Below, piece by piece: positions 23,480 through 32,927 of a stretch of DNA of 38,723 nucleotides; positions within the stretch are counted from its first letter, which is position 1, and every line of letters begins with the position of its first letter. Source of the DNA: Candidatus Binatia bacterium (lineage in GTDB: Bacteria; Desulfobacterota; Binatia; UBA1149; CAITLU01); assembly GCA_036493895.1 (NCBI GenBank), contig DASXOZ010000068.1, forward strand, positions 1 to 38,723, read 5' to 3'. Made by a program: the position numbers and the translations under genes. Below the pieces are notes generated by a model. It ran no database searches, had not been told where the DNA came from, and saw nothing but the letters and a program-made list of their open reading frames with translations.

Positions 23480-23800
23480 ATGCTCGAGGAGAGAATAAAC
23501 GCATTGTTCGGCGATGAGGATCCCACCGGGTTCGGTACGGGCTGGTGGAGCGGGGTCCTGTCCGCCTTCTGCGGGATTCTCGCGTTCGGCGCGGTGGTCT
23601 GCCTGCATTTCCCGCAGCTGCTGTCGTCGCCCGAGTTGCGACCGCACTACCCCATGGCGCTGATGCGGATGCTGATCCAGACCGACATCGTGGCCGCGAT
23701 CCTCCTCGGCGTCGGGTCGGCGTTCCTGCGCAGGAAGAGGTCCTCGGCCTGACGGGGATGTGCTTTGCCCTCGCCGCGACGCTGCTCGGCGGCACCAGCA
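23480..23800 (+). pseudogene. N-terminal remnant of a sterol desaturase/fatty-acid hydroxylase-type gene, frameshifted
   Basis: An ATG at 23480 opens 90 residues (MLEERINALFGDEDPTGFGT...) with two membrane helices, GVLSAFCGILAFGAVVCLHF and MLIQTDIVAAILLGVGSAFL, stopping at 23752. If one base is restored near 23740, the frame continues as VLGLTGMCFALAATLLGG, a third helix, to about 23795, after which nothing homologous follows. From memory this N-terminal arrangement resembles sterol desaturase family membrane proteins; the di-iron His boxes that would prove it are missing. It therefore seems to be the head of a gene that has lost its catalytic part. Read without the shift, it could still express a 90-residue membrane peptide. 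Confidence 0.55.
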
Positions 23801-24042
23801 GAACGCGCCTTGAGTGGGCCCAGCACCTAGAGAACGACGGGCTCGGGCCAGTCGTGAGCGGACCTGCCCGCGTAGCACCAGGGTGTGACTGCCCGGGTGC
23901 TGCGCGGGTTCACTCGGGCTACCCGCTCGAGGCACGACCGTCCTGGTCGATGGCGCATTGCGTTCGCGCCGCGTCACCGCCATTGTGGGCGGTCTTTGGT
24001 TCGTCCCGAACCACCCTCTAGCCCACCAAGGCCCGTATTCCC

Positions 24043-26055
24043 ATGAAAACTCCCAAGCTGGTCGCTCTCGCGGCCGACGTGTTCCCGTCCGACGATTCGT
24101 CCGATTTCCCTGCCGAATCCGTGGCGGAAGCCCCCGTTCCCCGCAAGCGCGCGAAGGCGAAGAAAGCCGTCACCGTCACCGAAGACGCCGCCGTCGCCGA
24201 TCCGGAGCCGGTCTCGCCGTTCGCTGCCGTCGCCGCTCCGCTGCGCAAGGCGCTGGAGGATCGCGGGTTCACGGATCTCACCGTCGTCCAGCGCGCGGTG
24301 CTCGCCGACTCCGCGATGGGCCGCGACCTTCAGATTTCGTCGCAGACCGGCTCGGGCAAGACCGTGGCGCTCGGGCTCGTACTGGCGCCTCAACTGCTCG
24401 AGATCGCCAGCCAAGCGGCGACCGGCAAGGATGCCAGACCGCTGCGGGCGCTGCGCGGGCTCGTCATCGTTCCGACGCGCGAGCTTGCCGTGCAGGTCAG
24501 CACCGAGCTCGCATGGCTCTACGCCGGCATCGCCGGCCTCACCGTCGAGTGCATGACCGGCGGCAGCAGCGTCGGCCAGGAGCGCCGCCGCCTCGAACGC
24601 AAGCCCACCGTCGTCGTCGGGACGCCCGGGCGCCTGCTCGATCACATCCGCACCCGGGCCCTCGATTGTTCGTCGCTGATCGAGCTCGTGCTCGATGAAG
24701 CCGACCGCATGCTCGACATGGGCTTTCGCGAAGAGCTCGAAGCGATCCTCGAAGCGACGCCCGCCGAGCGCAGGACGCACCTCGTCTCGGCCACGTTCCC
24801 GTCGGACATCCAGAAGCTCGCACGCAAGTACCAGAAGGAGCCGCTCGCCGTTCAGGGCACGCGGCTCGGCGCGAGCAACGAGGACATCGAGCACGTCGGA
24901 CATCTCGTGCGGCTGCACGATCGCTTCGCCGCGATCGTCAACCTGCTGCTGCTCACGGAAGACGAACGTACGCTGATTTTCGTGAACACGCGCGCCCAGG
25001 CTTCCGAGCTTGCCGACCAGCTTGCGGGCGAGGGCTTTGCCGCCGCCGCGATCAGCGGCGAGCTCGAGCAGAGCCAGCGCACGCGCACGCTCGATGCGTT
25101 CCGCAGCGGTGTCACGAACGTGCTCGTCGCAACCGACGTGGCCGCGCGCGGCCTCGACATCGCCGACGTCGCGCTCGTCATCCACACCGACGCTCCGTTC
25201 GACGCCGAGAGCTATACGCACCGCGCCGGTCGCACCGGCCGCGCCGGCCGCAAGGGCCGCAGCGTGCTGCTGTCGACTCCGATGCGGCAGAAAAAGGTCG
25301 AGTACCTGCTCTCCCGCGCGAGGGTCAAGTTCGACTGGCGCGAGGTGCCGAGCGCTGCGAACGTCGAAAAGGCGCTCGCCAAACGCGAGCGCCGCCGCAT
25401 CCGCGAGGCTCTCACCGCGGCCACGGAACCGACCCCGACGCAGATCAGCTTTGCCGAGAAGCTCCTCGAGGATGCCGATCCGTCCCACGTCGTCGCGAGC
25501 CTGATCGAGCTTTGTCGTGACCCACGCCGGACCGCGCCTCGGGAAGTCGAGACGTTCACGCCCACCGCGATGCGGGCGCGCGTGCCGTCCGAGCGCGGCA
25601 ACTGGCAGGACCGTCCCGATCCGCGCGAGCGCAGCAGCGCGCCACGCGGTGCCGATGCGCGTCCGATGCGGCGCATGGAAGCGCGTGATGCCGGCGAGCC
25701 ACGCTTTGCCAGGCGTACAGATTCCCGCGATTCCTCGCCTGCGTATTCGCGAGGAGACGAGAGCGACCGCCGCACCGCGCCGCGTCAGCTCGCCGATCGC
25801 TTCGAGATGAACTGGGGCCACGAAGGGGGCGCCACGCCCCAGCGCGTGCTCGCGGTGCTATGCCGGCGCGGCGACGTCACCAGCCGCGCAATCGGCACGA
25901 TCGACATCGACTCGTACGTCACGTCCTTCGAAGTCGCGCGGGAGAACTCGCGGGACTTCGAGCACAACGCCTCGATGCCCGACGATCGCGATCCTCGCCT
26001 GATCATTCGCCGCGCCCGCGCGCGCGAACGCGTGGCGCGTCGCGGTCGGGACTGA
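24043..26055 (+). CDS. DEAD-box ATP-dependent RNA helicase with DbpA-type RNA-binding domain
   Basis: The 670 residues include an acidic/basic N-terminal extension (about 1-58), then the helicase core. The core has the Q-motif region (GFTDLTVVQ), motif I QTGSGKT (101-107), Ia PTRELA (144-149), TPGRLL, motif II DEAD (218-221), motif III SAT (249-251), and in the second domain ATDVAARGLD and HRAGRTGRAGR. After an Arg-rich low-complexity linker (about 500-580), residues about 594-663 fit the DbpA RNA-binding fold (FEMNWGHEGGATPQRVLAVL...). All catalytic motifs are intact. It probably remodels rRNA or mRNA structure, as DeaD/DbpA proteins do in ribosome assembly and cold adaptation. It is monocistronic, and the broken gene upstream is unrelated. 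Confidence 0.93.
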   Translation: MKTPKLVALAADVFPSDDSSDFPAESVAEAPVPRKRAKAKKAVTVTEDAAVADPEPVSPFAAVAAPLRKALEDRGFTDLTVVQRAVLADSAMGRDLQISSQTGSGKTVALGLVLAPQLLEIASQAATGKDARPLRALRGLVIVPTRELAVQVSTELAWLYAGIAGLTVECMTGGSSVGQERRRLERKPTVVVGTPGRLLDHIRTRALDCSSLIELVLDEADRMLDMGFREELEAILEATPAERRTHLVSATFPSDIQKLARKYQKEPLAVQGTRLGASNEDIEHVGHLVRLHDRFAAIVNLLLLTEDERTLIFVNTRAQASELADQLAGEGFAAAAISGELEQSQRTRTLDAFRSGVTNVLVATDVAARGLDIADVALVIHTDAPFDAESYTHRAGRTGRAGRKGRSVLLSTPMRQKKVEYLLSRARVKFDWREVPSAANVEKALAKRERRRIREALTAATEPTPTQISFAEKLLEDADPSHVVASLIELCRDPRRTAPREVETFTPTAMRARVPSERGNWQDRPDPRERSSAPRGADARPMRRMEARDAGEPRFARRTDSRDSSPAYSRGDESDRRTAPRQLADRFEMNWGHEGGATPQRVLAVLCRRGDVTSRAIGTIDIDSYVTSFEVARENSRDFEHNASMPDDRDPRLIIRRARARERVARRGRD

Positions 26056-26150
26056 TCCCCGCTTCGATCCGGTTTGTCTGACACGGGCAGACGCGAACAC
26101 AGGAGTCCGCCTGCGCCCGACACTGTCCGGATCAGATTCAATCCCCTTCC

Positions 26151-26190
26151 TGACGCCGGCGTCAAGTTAAGTTGACGCCGGCGTCAACTT
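26151..26190. promoter_or_regulatory. Two phased palindromes, probable TetR operators
   Basis: The 14-bp perfect palindrome tgacgccggcgtca occurs at 26151-26164 and again at 26173-26186, where it extends to a 22-bp perfect palindrome (26169-26190). The centres are 22 bp apart, two helical turns, and the second ends 17 bases before the GTG start of the TetR gene. This is typical of autoregulated TetR operators that bind two dimers on the same DNA face. Confidence 0.8.
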
Positions 26191-26206
26191 CTGCCAGAAG
26201 CCGCCC

Positions 26207-26977
26207 GTGGAGAATCCGCGTGGCTTCCCGCCGCTGACCGGCAAGCGCGAGCACACCAAGGCCGAGAACCGCGCGGCCATCCTCGCCGCTGCGCGCGTCC
26301 TGTTCGCCGATCCCGGATTCGAGGCCACGACGATTCGCGATGTGATCCGGGCAACCGACCTGGCCGCCGGGACCTTTTACAACTACTTCCGCGACAAGGA
26401 GTCGGTGCTGCGCGCGCTGCTCGACGAAAAGATGGCCGAGATGCAGCAGCGGGCGCGCGACGCGCGTCGCGGCGCACTCACGGTCGAGGAGATCGTGCAG
26501 CGGACCATCGAGTCGTCGTTCGCAATGCTGATCGAGGACCGCGCAGTCTTCCACCTGCTCCGTCGCAACGCCGGCGCCGTTCGCGCGATCCTCGACGAAC
26601 CGAGCTTCGTCGCGGTCGGCGACGAGTTGAAGCGCGAGCTCGAGCGCTCTCTCGAGCGTAGTGGTGCTGCGAAGGTCGATGCCGAATACCTGACGGCAGC
26701 CATCAGCGGCATTGCCTTCGAGGTCGCGGCTGCGGCGGTGGATCGACCTCCGGGTGAGCTGCCCGCTGCTGCCGATTTCGCCGTTCGCCTCGTGCTCGGC
26801 GGCGTCGCAGCGCTGCTGAAAAACAAGGGCGCGCGCGTCCCGGTTCGCCGCGCCTCCCGCCGCGTTCCAGGCAGCGCCCGGAGCTCCGACGAAAACCCTT
26901 CGGACACACCAAGGCGCCCGAGCGCCAAACTCCGGCGGACTTCCGTTTCCGCCGCCAAGACGAGGACCCCACGATGA
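26207..26977 (+). CDS. TetR-family transcriptional regulator
   Basis: A GTG at 26207 is the only start that keeps the whole DNA-binding domain; the palindromic operators end just before it. The 256 residues hold the TetR HTH at about 18-70 (NRAAILAAARVLFADPGFEA, TTIRDVIRATDLAAGTFYNYF) and a helical ligand domain to about residue 205. A Pro/Arg/Ser-rich basic tail (about 206-256) is unusual for the family and could add nonspecific DNA contact. The stop overlaps the P450 start by ATGA, so the two are translationally coupled. By analogy with TetR-P450 pairs, the repressor is expected to respond to a hydrophobic substrate or product of the P450 and to control its own operon, perhaps including phosphoketolase. 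Confidence 0.9.
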   Translation: MENPRGFPPLTGKREHTKAENRAAILAAARVLFADPGFEATTIRDVIRATDLAAGTFYNYFRDKESVLRALLDEKMAEMQQRARDARRGALTVEEIVQRTIESSFAMLIEDRAVFHLLRRNAGAVRAILDEPSFVAVGDELKRELERSLERSGAAKVDAEYLTAAISGIAFEVAAAAVDRPPGELPAAADFAVRLVLGGVAALLKNKGARVPVRRASRRVPGSARSSDENPSDTPRRPSAKLRRTSVSAAKTRTPR

Positions 26978-28251
26978 CCGAAACCGAACGCCTCGAGCTG
27001 GGCAGGATTTTCATCGATCCGAAGGCCTACGCCGACGAGAAGCGCTGGCACGCTGCAGCCGCAACGCTGCGCCGTGAGGATCCGGTGCACCTCGTCGAAA
27101 TGCCGGGTTTCGATCCGTTCTGGGCAGTGATGCGCCACGAGCACGTGATCGAGATCGAGCGCCAGCACGAAAAGTTCTGGAACACCGTCGAGTCCGTGCT
27201 GATGCCGTCGGCGGCGCAGGAGCAACGCGACGCGATCGGCGTGCCGATCAAGACCCTGGTGCACATGGACGGGGCCGAGCACCGCGCCTACCGCGCCGTC
27301 ACGCACGACTGGTTCAAGCCGGCCAACCTGAAGCGCCTCGTGGGCGAGCGGGTGGACGGCCTGGCCCGGGATTTCGTCGACAAGATGGAGTCGCTCGGCG
27401 GTCGCTGCGACTTCGCGCGCGAAATTTCTTTCCTCTACCCGATCCGGGTCATCATGGAGATCCTCGGCGTTCCCTACACCGACGAGCCGCGCATGCTGCA
27501 ACTCACCCAGCAGCTCTTCGGCAACGAGGACGGCGAATTCTCGGGCACCGACGACCGGATCAAGGCCATTCTCGACTCCCTGATGGATTTCGCGATGTAC
27601 TTCTCGGCGATGACGGCCGATCGCCGCGAGCATCCGAAGAGCGACTTGGCCAGCACGATCGCGAACGGGAAGATCAACGGCGAGCCCATGGGGGACCTCG
27701 AAACCGCCAGCTACTACACCATTGCAGCGACCGCCGGCCACGACACGACGTCCAATTCACTGGCGGCCGGCATGGAGTTGTTCGCCCGCCACCCCGACCA
27801 GCTTCGCATCGTCCAGGACGACATGTCGCTGATCGAGAATGCCGTCGACGAGATCATCCGTTTCGCGACGCCGGTGCGGCACTTCCTGCGCCATGCCCAG
27901 GAGGACTACGAGCTCGGCGGAAAGAAGATCAAAAAGGGCGATCGCCTGTACATGGCGTACCTTTCGGCCAACCGCGACGAGAGCGTGTTCGAGGATCCGT
28001 TTCGCTTCGACGTGCAGCGCAGGAACGCCGACGAGCACCTTGCCTTCGGCATCGGCGTGCACTTCTGCCTCGGCTCGCACCTGGCGCGAATGGAGCTCCG
28101 GGCCTTCTTCCGCGAGCTGCTGCCGCGTCTGGAATCGGTGGAGCTCGACGGCACGCCGCAGTATGTGCTCGCGACCTTCGTCGGCGGTCCGAAGAACGTC
28201 CCGATCCGCTACAGGATGCGGCCGGTGGACCAGCGGCGCGAAGTAGCCTGA
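26974..28251 (+). CDS. Cytochrome P450
   Basis: The 425 residues are a normal soluble bacterial P450. They include the I-helix oxygen-activation motif AGHDTTS (254-260), the ExxR pair in EIIR (293-296), the meander, and the haem-thiolate signature [15 protein letters not shown] with Cys365. The N-terminal half ([26 protein letters not shown]) resembles the CYP family members that act on terpenoids, steroids or fatty-acid chains (CYP124/125/111-like in my recollection); the substrate cannot be set from this. No ferredoxin or reductase gene is adjacent, so electrons must come from elsewhere. It is coupled to the TetR gene through a 4-base ATGA overlap and is 67 bases from phosphoketolase. Confidence 0.93.
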   Translation: MTETERLELGRIFIDPKAYADEKRWHAAAATLRREDPVHLVEMPGFDPFWAVMRHEHVIEIERQHEKFWNTVESVLMPSAAQEQRDAIGVPIKTLVHMDGAEHRAYRAVTHDWFKPANLKRLVGERVDGLARDFVDKMESLGGRCDFAREISFLYPIRVIMEILGVPYTDEPRMLQLTQQLFGNEDGEFSGTDDRIKAILDSLMDFAMYFSAMTADRREHPKSDLASTIANGKINGEPMGDLETASYYTIAATAGHDTTSNSLAAGMELFARHPDQLRIVQDDMSLIENAVDEIIRFATPVRHFLRHAQEDYELGGKKIKKGDRLYMAYLSANRDESVFEDPFRFDVQRRNADEHLAFGIGVHFCLGSHLARMELRAFFRELLPRLESVELDGTPQYVLATFVGGPKNVPIRYRMRPVDQRREVA

Positions 28252-28318
28252 ACCCGGGCGATCGCTCCGGCGGATCTCTTTTCGGCAGGCATCGAAAGTC
28301 TCGAGCAGGGAGAAAGCG

Positions 28319-30685
28319 ATGAAAAAAGCACTGAGCGACCGTGAGCTCGAACTGATCAACTCGTACTGGCGTGCCTGCAACTATCTTTCGGTAGGAATGA
28401 TCTACCTGAAGGACAATCCTCTTTTGAGGAAGCCGCTCGAAACCGAGAACGTCAAGCACCGCCTGCTCGGGCACTGGGGCGCAAGTCCCGCGCTGTCCTT
28501 CACCTGGGTACACTGTAACCGGCTGATCGTCCGCGACGATCTCGACATGATCTTCGTGGCCGGCCCCGGGCACGGCGCGCCCGGCGTGCTCGGACCCGCG
28601 TATCTCGAGGGAACGTATTCGGAGATCTACCCGGACAAGAGCGAGGACGAGGACGGCATGCGCCGCTTTTTCCACCAGTTCTCGTTCCCGGGACACATCG
28701 GCAGCCACGTCACTCCGGAGACTCCGGGTTCGATCCACGAAGGCGGCGAGCTCGGCTACAGCCTTTCGCATTCCTACGGAATGGTGCTCGACAATCCCGA
28801 CCTCATCGTTGCCTGCGTGGTCGGCGACGGCGAGGCCGAGACCGGACCGCTGGCCACGGCCTGGCATTCCAACAAGTTCATCAACCCGGCCCGCGACGGT
28901 GCCGTGTTGCCGATCCTGAACCTGAACGGCTACAAGATCGCGAACCCGACGATCCTCGCGCGTATCAGTCACGAAGAGCTCACGGCGCTTTTTGTCGGTT
29001 ACGGTTACAAGCCCTACTTCGTCGAGGGCGACGACCCGGCCGAGATGCACCAGAAGATGGCCGCCACCCTGGACGAAGCCATCGGTGAGATCCGCGCACA
29101 CCAGAAAGTCGCACGCGAGTGCGATGAGCCGATGCGTCCGCGCTGGCCGATGATCGTGCTGCGCTCGCCCAAGGGATGGACCGGACCGAAGGTGATCAAC
29201 GGGCACAAGATCGAAGGTTCGTGGCGCTCCCACCAGGTTCCGTTCTCCGACGTCAGGGGCAACCCGGCCAACCTCCAGCTGCTCGAGCACTGGATGCGCA
29301 GCTACAAGCCCGAGGAACTGTTCGACGCGCGCGGCGCCCTGATCCCCGAGCTCAAAGCGCTCGCACCGAAGGGAACGCGGCGCATGAGCGCGAATCCGCA
29401 CGCCAACGGCGGCTTGTTGCGCAAGGAGCTCAAGCTTCCCGACATTCGCGACTACGCGGTGGACGTCCCGGCACGCGGTGCGGTCGAGTACGAGAATACC
29501 CGCCCGCTAGGCGAGTACCTGCGCGACGTGATGAAACTGAACATGTCGAGCTTTCGTCTGTTCGGACCGGACGAAACGGCGTCGAACCGCCTTCAGGCGG
29601 TATACGAGGCGAGCCGCAAGACGTGGATGGCCGACTACCTTCCGGAGGACGCCGATGGCGGCGAGCTCGCCCGCGACGGTCGCGTGATGGAGATGCTGTC
29701 CGAGCACACACTGCTCGGCTGGCTCGAGGGGTACCTGCTGACGGGTCGCCACGGCCTCTTTCACACTTACGAAGCCTTCGCGCACGTGATCGACTCGATG
29801 TTCAATCAGCACGCCAAATGGCTCGATATCTCGAAGAATCACGTCGCGTGGCGCGCGCCGGTGGCGTCGGAAAACATCCTGCTGTCATCGACGGTGTGGC
29901 GCCAGGACCACAACGGATTCTCGCACCAGGACCCCGGCTTCATCGACCTCGTCACCAACAAGGGGCCGTCGGTCACGCGCATCTACCTGCCGCCGGACGC
30001 GAACACGCTGCTGGTCGTCGCCGATCACTGCCTGCGCAGCACCGACTGCATCAACGTCATCGTTGCCGACAAGCAAAAGCACCTGCAGTTCGCGACCATG
30101 GATGAAGCGATCGTCCACTGTGCCAAGGGCCTCGGCATCTGGAAGCGGGCAAGCACCGATGCCGACGCCGAGCCGGACGTCGTGCTGGCAAGTTGCGGCG
30201 ACGTCGCGACGATGGAGGCGCTGGCGGCGGCCGCAATCCTTCGCGAACGCGTGCCGGACCTCAAGCTGCGCTTCGTCAACGTAGTCGACCTGTTCAAGCT
30301 CCAGCCCCAGACCGAGCACCCGCACGGATCCACGGAGCGGGAGATCGGCGGACTGTTCACCACCGACAAGCCCGTCATCTTCAACTTCCACGGCTATCCC
30401 TGGCTGATCCACAAGCTGGCCTATCGCTTCGCGGGGCACGAGAACCTGCACGTGCGCGGCTACAAGGAGAAGGGCAACATCAACACCCCTCTCGAGCTGG
30501 CCATGCTCAACGAGACGTCACGCTTCCATCTCGTGATCGACGTGATCGACCGCGTCCCGAAGCTGCGCACCCGGGCCACTCATCTGAAGGAAGAAATGAA
30601 GAACGCGATCATCGACAACATGAGCTACGCGCACGAGAACGGCACCGACCGGCCGGAGATCACCGGCTGGACCTGGCCATTCTGA
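28319..30685 (+). CDS. xfp: Phosphoketolase (xylulose-5-P/fructose-6-P)
   Basis: The 788-residue product has the family length. It shows the thiamine-diphosphate and substrate motifs [27 protein letters not shown] (82-88), [39 protein letters not shown] (169-187) and [10 protein letters not shown], and in the C-terminal part [18 protein letters not shown] and [11 protein letters not shown]. Phosphoketolase splits xylulose-5-P or fructose-6-P with phosphate to give acetyl-phosphate. It is cytoplasmic. The ATG at 28319 follows cagggagaaagcg. Acetate kinase and a phosphate acyltransferase, which consume acetyl-phosphate, are encoded in the convergent operon a few kb away, which fits a bifid-shunt-like route from pentose phosphates to acetate. 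Confidence 0.95.
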   Translation: MKKALSDRELELINSYWRACNYLSVGMIYLKDNPLLRKPLETENVKHRLLGHWGASPALSFTWVHCNRLIVRDDLDMIFVAGPGHGAPGVLGPAYLEGTYSEIYPDKSEDEDGMRRFFHQFSFPGHIGSHVTPETPGSIHEGGELGYSLSHSYGMVLDNPDLIVACVVGDGEAETGPLATAWHSNKFINPARDGAVLPILNLNGYKIANPTILARISHEELTALFVGYGYKPYFVEGDDPAEMHQKMAATLDEAIGEIRAHQKVARECDEPMRPRWPMIVLRSPKGWTGPKVINGHKIEGSWRSHQVPFSDVRGNPANLQLLEHWMRSYKPEELFDARGALIPELKALAPKGTRRMSANPHANGGLLRKELKLPDIRDYAVDVPARGAVEYENTRPLGEYLRDVMKLNMSSFRLFGPDETASNRLQAVYEASRKTWMADYLPEDADGGELARDGRVMEMLSEHTLLGWLEGYLLTGRHGLFHTYEAFAHVIDSMFNQHAKWLDISKNHVAWRAPVASENILLSSTVWRQDHNGFSHQDPGFIDLVTNKGPSVTRIYLPPDANTLLVVADHCLRSTDCINVIVADKQKHLQFATMDEAIVHCAKGLGIWKRASTDADAEPDVVLASCGDVATMEALAAAAILRERVPDLKLRFVNVVDLFKLQPQTEHPHGSTEREIGGLFTTDKPVIFNFHGYPWLIHKLAYRFAGHENLHVRGYKEKGNINTPLELAMLNETSRFHLVIDVIDRVPKLRTRATHLKEEMKNAIIDNMSYAHENGTDRPEITGWTWPF

Positions 30686-30721
30686 GGCCGCCGGCGAGCG
30701 GGCTGACGGGGCGCGATCGAC

Positions 30722-31105
30722 TCAGCGCAGGATCGGCACGCAATCGTCGCTGCAGCTTCGACCCTCGGGAACCGGTCCCTGGGCGGGACGGTGCATCACG
30801 GCGCGGGTCGGATAAATCACTGCGCGCGACTCGTCGCCCTCTCCGCGAACCGAACCATCGCCGTCGAGAATAAGGCTGTATCCGCCGGCTTCGACGGGAG
30901 ACCACAGCAGGCTGACCAGCGGCCTGGCTGCAACGTTCGCGAGGCTTCGGCCGCCACACTTTGCGACGAGATCGTCGCCGTCCCATTGCACGTGGACCGA
31001 CACCGAGTGCGGACGCCCGTCCGCGGCAACGGTCAGCAGGTAAGGAGCGGGACCGAAGCGCGCGACCGCGTCGCGCAGACCGTGGAGCTCGACGGGGATG
31101 CTCAT
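30722..31105 (-). CDS. Small pyridoxamine-5'-phosphate oxidase-like (split barrel) protein
   Basis: The frame is open to 31180, but the ATG at 31105 (MSIPVELHGLRDAVARFG) starts the conserved fold. The 127 residues carry the PPOX-like pattern: PAPYLLTVAADGRPHSVSV, DLVAKCGGRSLANVAARPLVSLLW and YSLILDGDGS. This group binds FMN, F420 or haem; the cofactor cannot be told. The C-terminus ends with a Cys pair, SCSDDCVPILR. It converges on phosphoketolase with 36 bases between the stops and lies 143 bases downstream of the PFL operon. Confidence 0.75.
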   Translation of the reverse strand: MSIPVELHGLRDAVARFGPAPYLLTVAADGRPHSVSVHVQWDGDDLVAKCGGRSLANVAARPLVSLLWSPVEAGGYSLILDGDGSVRGEGDESRAVIYPTRAVMHRPAQGPVPEGRSCSDDCVPILR

Positions 31106-31248
31106 GCGACAGATTTGTAGCCCAGTTCCGCGTACTGGAACAGCGCCACCCCCGGCCGGATCAACGGCTCGCACCCGCAAGATGACTCGGACCGTGCAAG
31201 TGCCGGTTCACTGGAGCGCTTCGCATGCAGCGGCCCTCCCCGTCTTCT

Positions 31249-32031
31249 CTAGCGGCCGGTGAATGCTGGTTTGCGCTTCTCCTTGAACGCCGCGATGCCC
31301 TCGAGATAGTCGTCGCTCTCGTAGACCGTCCGCCGCAGTCCCTGGATCATCTCGAGGATCTCCACGGGAAGCACGGTTGCCGCCAGCAGCATTCGAAACT
31401 GCCTTTTCATCACGCCGACAGCGAGGGGGGCGTTGTCGGCGACAGCGCGGGCGATGTCGTAGGCCTTGGCCTCCGCCTCCGCGAGCGTCGGCATCACGTG
31501 ATTCACCATCCTCACTCCGAGTGCATCGGCAGCCGTGATGGGCCTCGCAGTGAAAAGCATCTCCTTGGCCATGTGCGGCCCGATCCCGTGGATGAAGTGG
31601 ATCAGGCCCGACGGGTTGTACGGAAGGCCCAGCTTGGCGGGGGTGATCGCAAACGTCGCGTCCTCAGTGCAGATCGTGATGTCGCACGAGGCCAGCAGAT
31701 CGCACGCCCCTCCCCAGACGCTGCCTTCGACGAGCGCGATGACCGGGGTCAACAGCATCTGGACCTTGCGCAGGAGGTTTTCGAGAGGTCCTTCGTAGTC
31801 GAGGGGATCGCGCCCGTGCCTGGGCAGTTCCTCGATGTCGTGTCCGGCCGACCAGACGCGCGTGCCCGCCAGGCCCCTCAGCACGATGACCCTGGCGCCG
31901 TCCTTCTCCAGGGATTCGAAAGCGGCAACGAGCTCGTCGACGAGCTTTGCGCAGATGCAGTTGCGGCGGGCGGGGTTGTTCAGCGTGATCGTGCCGATTC
32001 CCTCTTCGATGCGGACGAGAATCAGGTCCAT
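31249..32031 (-). CDS. scpB: Methylmalonyl-CoA decarboxylase-like enoyl-CoA hydratase family protein
   Basis: The ATG at 32031 follows gaggtagcg and gives 260 residues, matching E. coli ScpB (YgfG, 261). The ScpB-specific features are all visible: SAGHDIEELPRHGRDPLDYE (His64), VEGSVWGGA (Gly107-108), LGLPYN (Tyr138), KEMLFTARPITA and the end YLEGIAAFKEKRKPAF. These correspond to E. coli His66, Gly110 and Tyr140, the reported active-site residues. The reaction is decarboxylation of methylmalonyl-CoA to propionyl-CoA. It is 59 bases downstream of the PFL-activase gene and probably in the same operon, so propionyl-CoA may feed the transferase and kinase encoded there. A general crotonase role remains possible. 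Confidence 0.8.
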   Translation of the reverse strand: MDLILVRIEEGIGTITLNNPARRNCICAKLVDELVAAFESLEKDGARVIVLRGLAGTRVWSAGHDIEELPRHGRDPLDYEGPLENLLRKVQMLLTPVIALVEGSVWGGACDLLASCDITICTEDATFAITPAKLGLPYNPSGLIHFIHGIGPHMAKEMLFTARPITAADALGVRMVNHVMPTLAEAEAKAYDIARAVADNAPLAVGVMKRQFRMLLAATVLPVEILEMIQGLRRTVYESDDYLEGIAAFKEKRKPAFTGR

Positions 32032-32090
32032 CGCTACCTCCCCGGATGAGATCGGACCTTCGGCCGGCTTCCTGCCAATGTCCGTCGGCA

Positions 32091-32927
32091 TCAATACGCC
32101 GTGAGGCCGGCCTTGCGCAGCACCTCGCACGCGCGCTCGGCGGACTCCGCGGTCGGCGCCTGGGTGTCTTTCAGCGTGTACTCGAGACCGAGTCGCTCCC
32201 ACTTGAAACTGCCGAGCTGGTGGAACGGCAACACCTCGACACGCTCGACGTTTCCGAGGCCGGCCGCGAATTCGGCAGTGCGAGCCAGATCGTCCATGTC
32301 GTCGGTGAGTCCCGGCACGAGCACGAAACGAATCCAGATCGGCCGCCTCATCGCAGCGAGCCTGCGCGCGAATGCCAGCGTCGGGCCGACATCCATTCCC
32401 GTCAGGGCGCGGTGGCGCTCCGGATCCCAGGTCTTCAGTCCGAGCATCACCAGATCGATGTGGCCGAGCTCCGCGTCGCTGAGCTTGTCGCCATAGTAGC
32501 CGTTGGTCTCGATGGTCGTGTGGATACCCATGCGCCTGGCTTCCGCCAGCAGTTTGGCCGCGAAGCGGTGCTGCAGCAGCGGCTCGCCGCCGCTCAGCGT
32601 GAAGCCTCCCGACATGACCTTGAGCCCGTGACGATATTTGCCGAGCTCGCTGGCCGCCTGCTCGACGGACACGGGTATCCCGTTACCGAGCGTCCACGTG
32701 TCCGGATTGTGACAGTAACGGCAGCGCCACATGCAGCCGGTGGTCCATGCGACGACGCGCACGCCGGGTCCGTCGACGGCCGATCCTGTCGTGAACGAAT
32801 GCAGGAAGCCCATGTCCCCGCTGGCGAGGGCCTCGCGCACGCTTTTCTCGGGAACGCCTTCGCCAAGGTGGACGCGCAGTTCAAAAGGGCTCTTCGCCTC
32901 CAGGGAAACTTTCGCCACGTCAGACAT
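32091..32927 (-). CDS. pflA: Pyruvate formate-lyase activating enzyme (radical SAM)
   Basis: The 278 residues have the radical-SAM cluster CMWRCRYC (Cys65, 69, 72), followed by [14 protein letters not shown] (the GGE motif), [18 protein letters not shown] and [13 protein letters not shown], as in PflA. It generates the glycyl radical on PFL under anoxic conditions and is oxygen sensitive. Compared with the E. coli enzyme it carries an extra N-terminal segment of about 35-40 residues ([20 protein letters not shown]...). The first strand of the common core starts at [18 protein letters not shown]. The ATG overlaps the end of pflB by eight bases, so the two are translationally coupled. Confidence 0.92.
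   Translation of the reverse strand: MSDVAKVSLEAKSPFELRVHLGEGVPEKSVREALASGDMGFLHSFTTGSAVDGPGVRVVAWTTGCMWRCRYCHNPDTWTLGNGIPVSVEQAASELGKYRHGLKVMSGGFTLSGGEPLLQHRFAAKLLAEARRMGIHTTIETNGYYGDKLSDAELGHIDLVMLGLKTWDPERHRALTGMDVGPTLAFARRLAAMRRPIWIRFVLVPGLTDDMDDLARTAEFAAGLGNVERVEVLPFHQLGSFKWERLGLEYTLKDTQAPTAESAERACEVLRKAGLTAY

Noticed and set aside
22477..23526. Extended N-terminus of the methyltransferase-like gene from 23526
   Set aside because: The first 89 residues are Ser/Arg-rich and overlap the opposite-strand desaturase-like remnant; the ATG at 23259 fits the start of the fold.
23998..24012. ggttcg-tcc-cgaacc inverted repeat before the helicase gene
   Set aside because: A 6-bp stem alone is expected by chance in DNA of this composition and no T-run or conserved position supports a function.
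28720..28740. ggttcgatcc, resembling a tRNA T-arm
   Set aside because: It lies inside the phosphoketolase coding frame (PGSIHEGG) and no acceptor, D or anticodon arm surrounds it.
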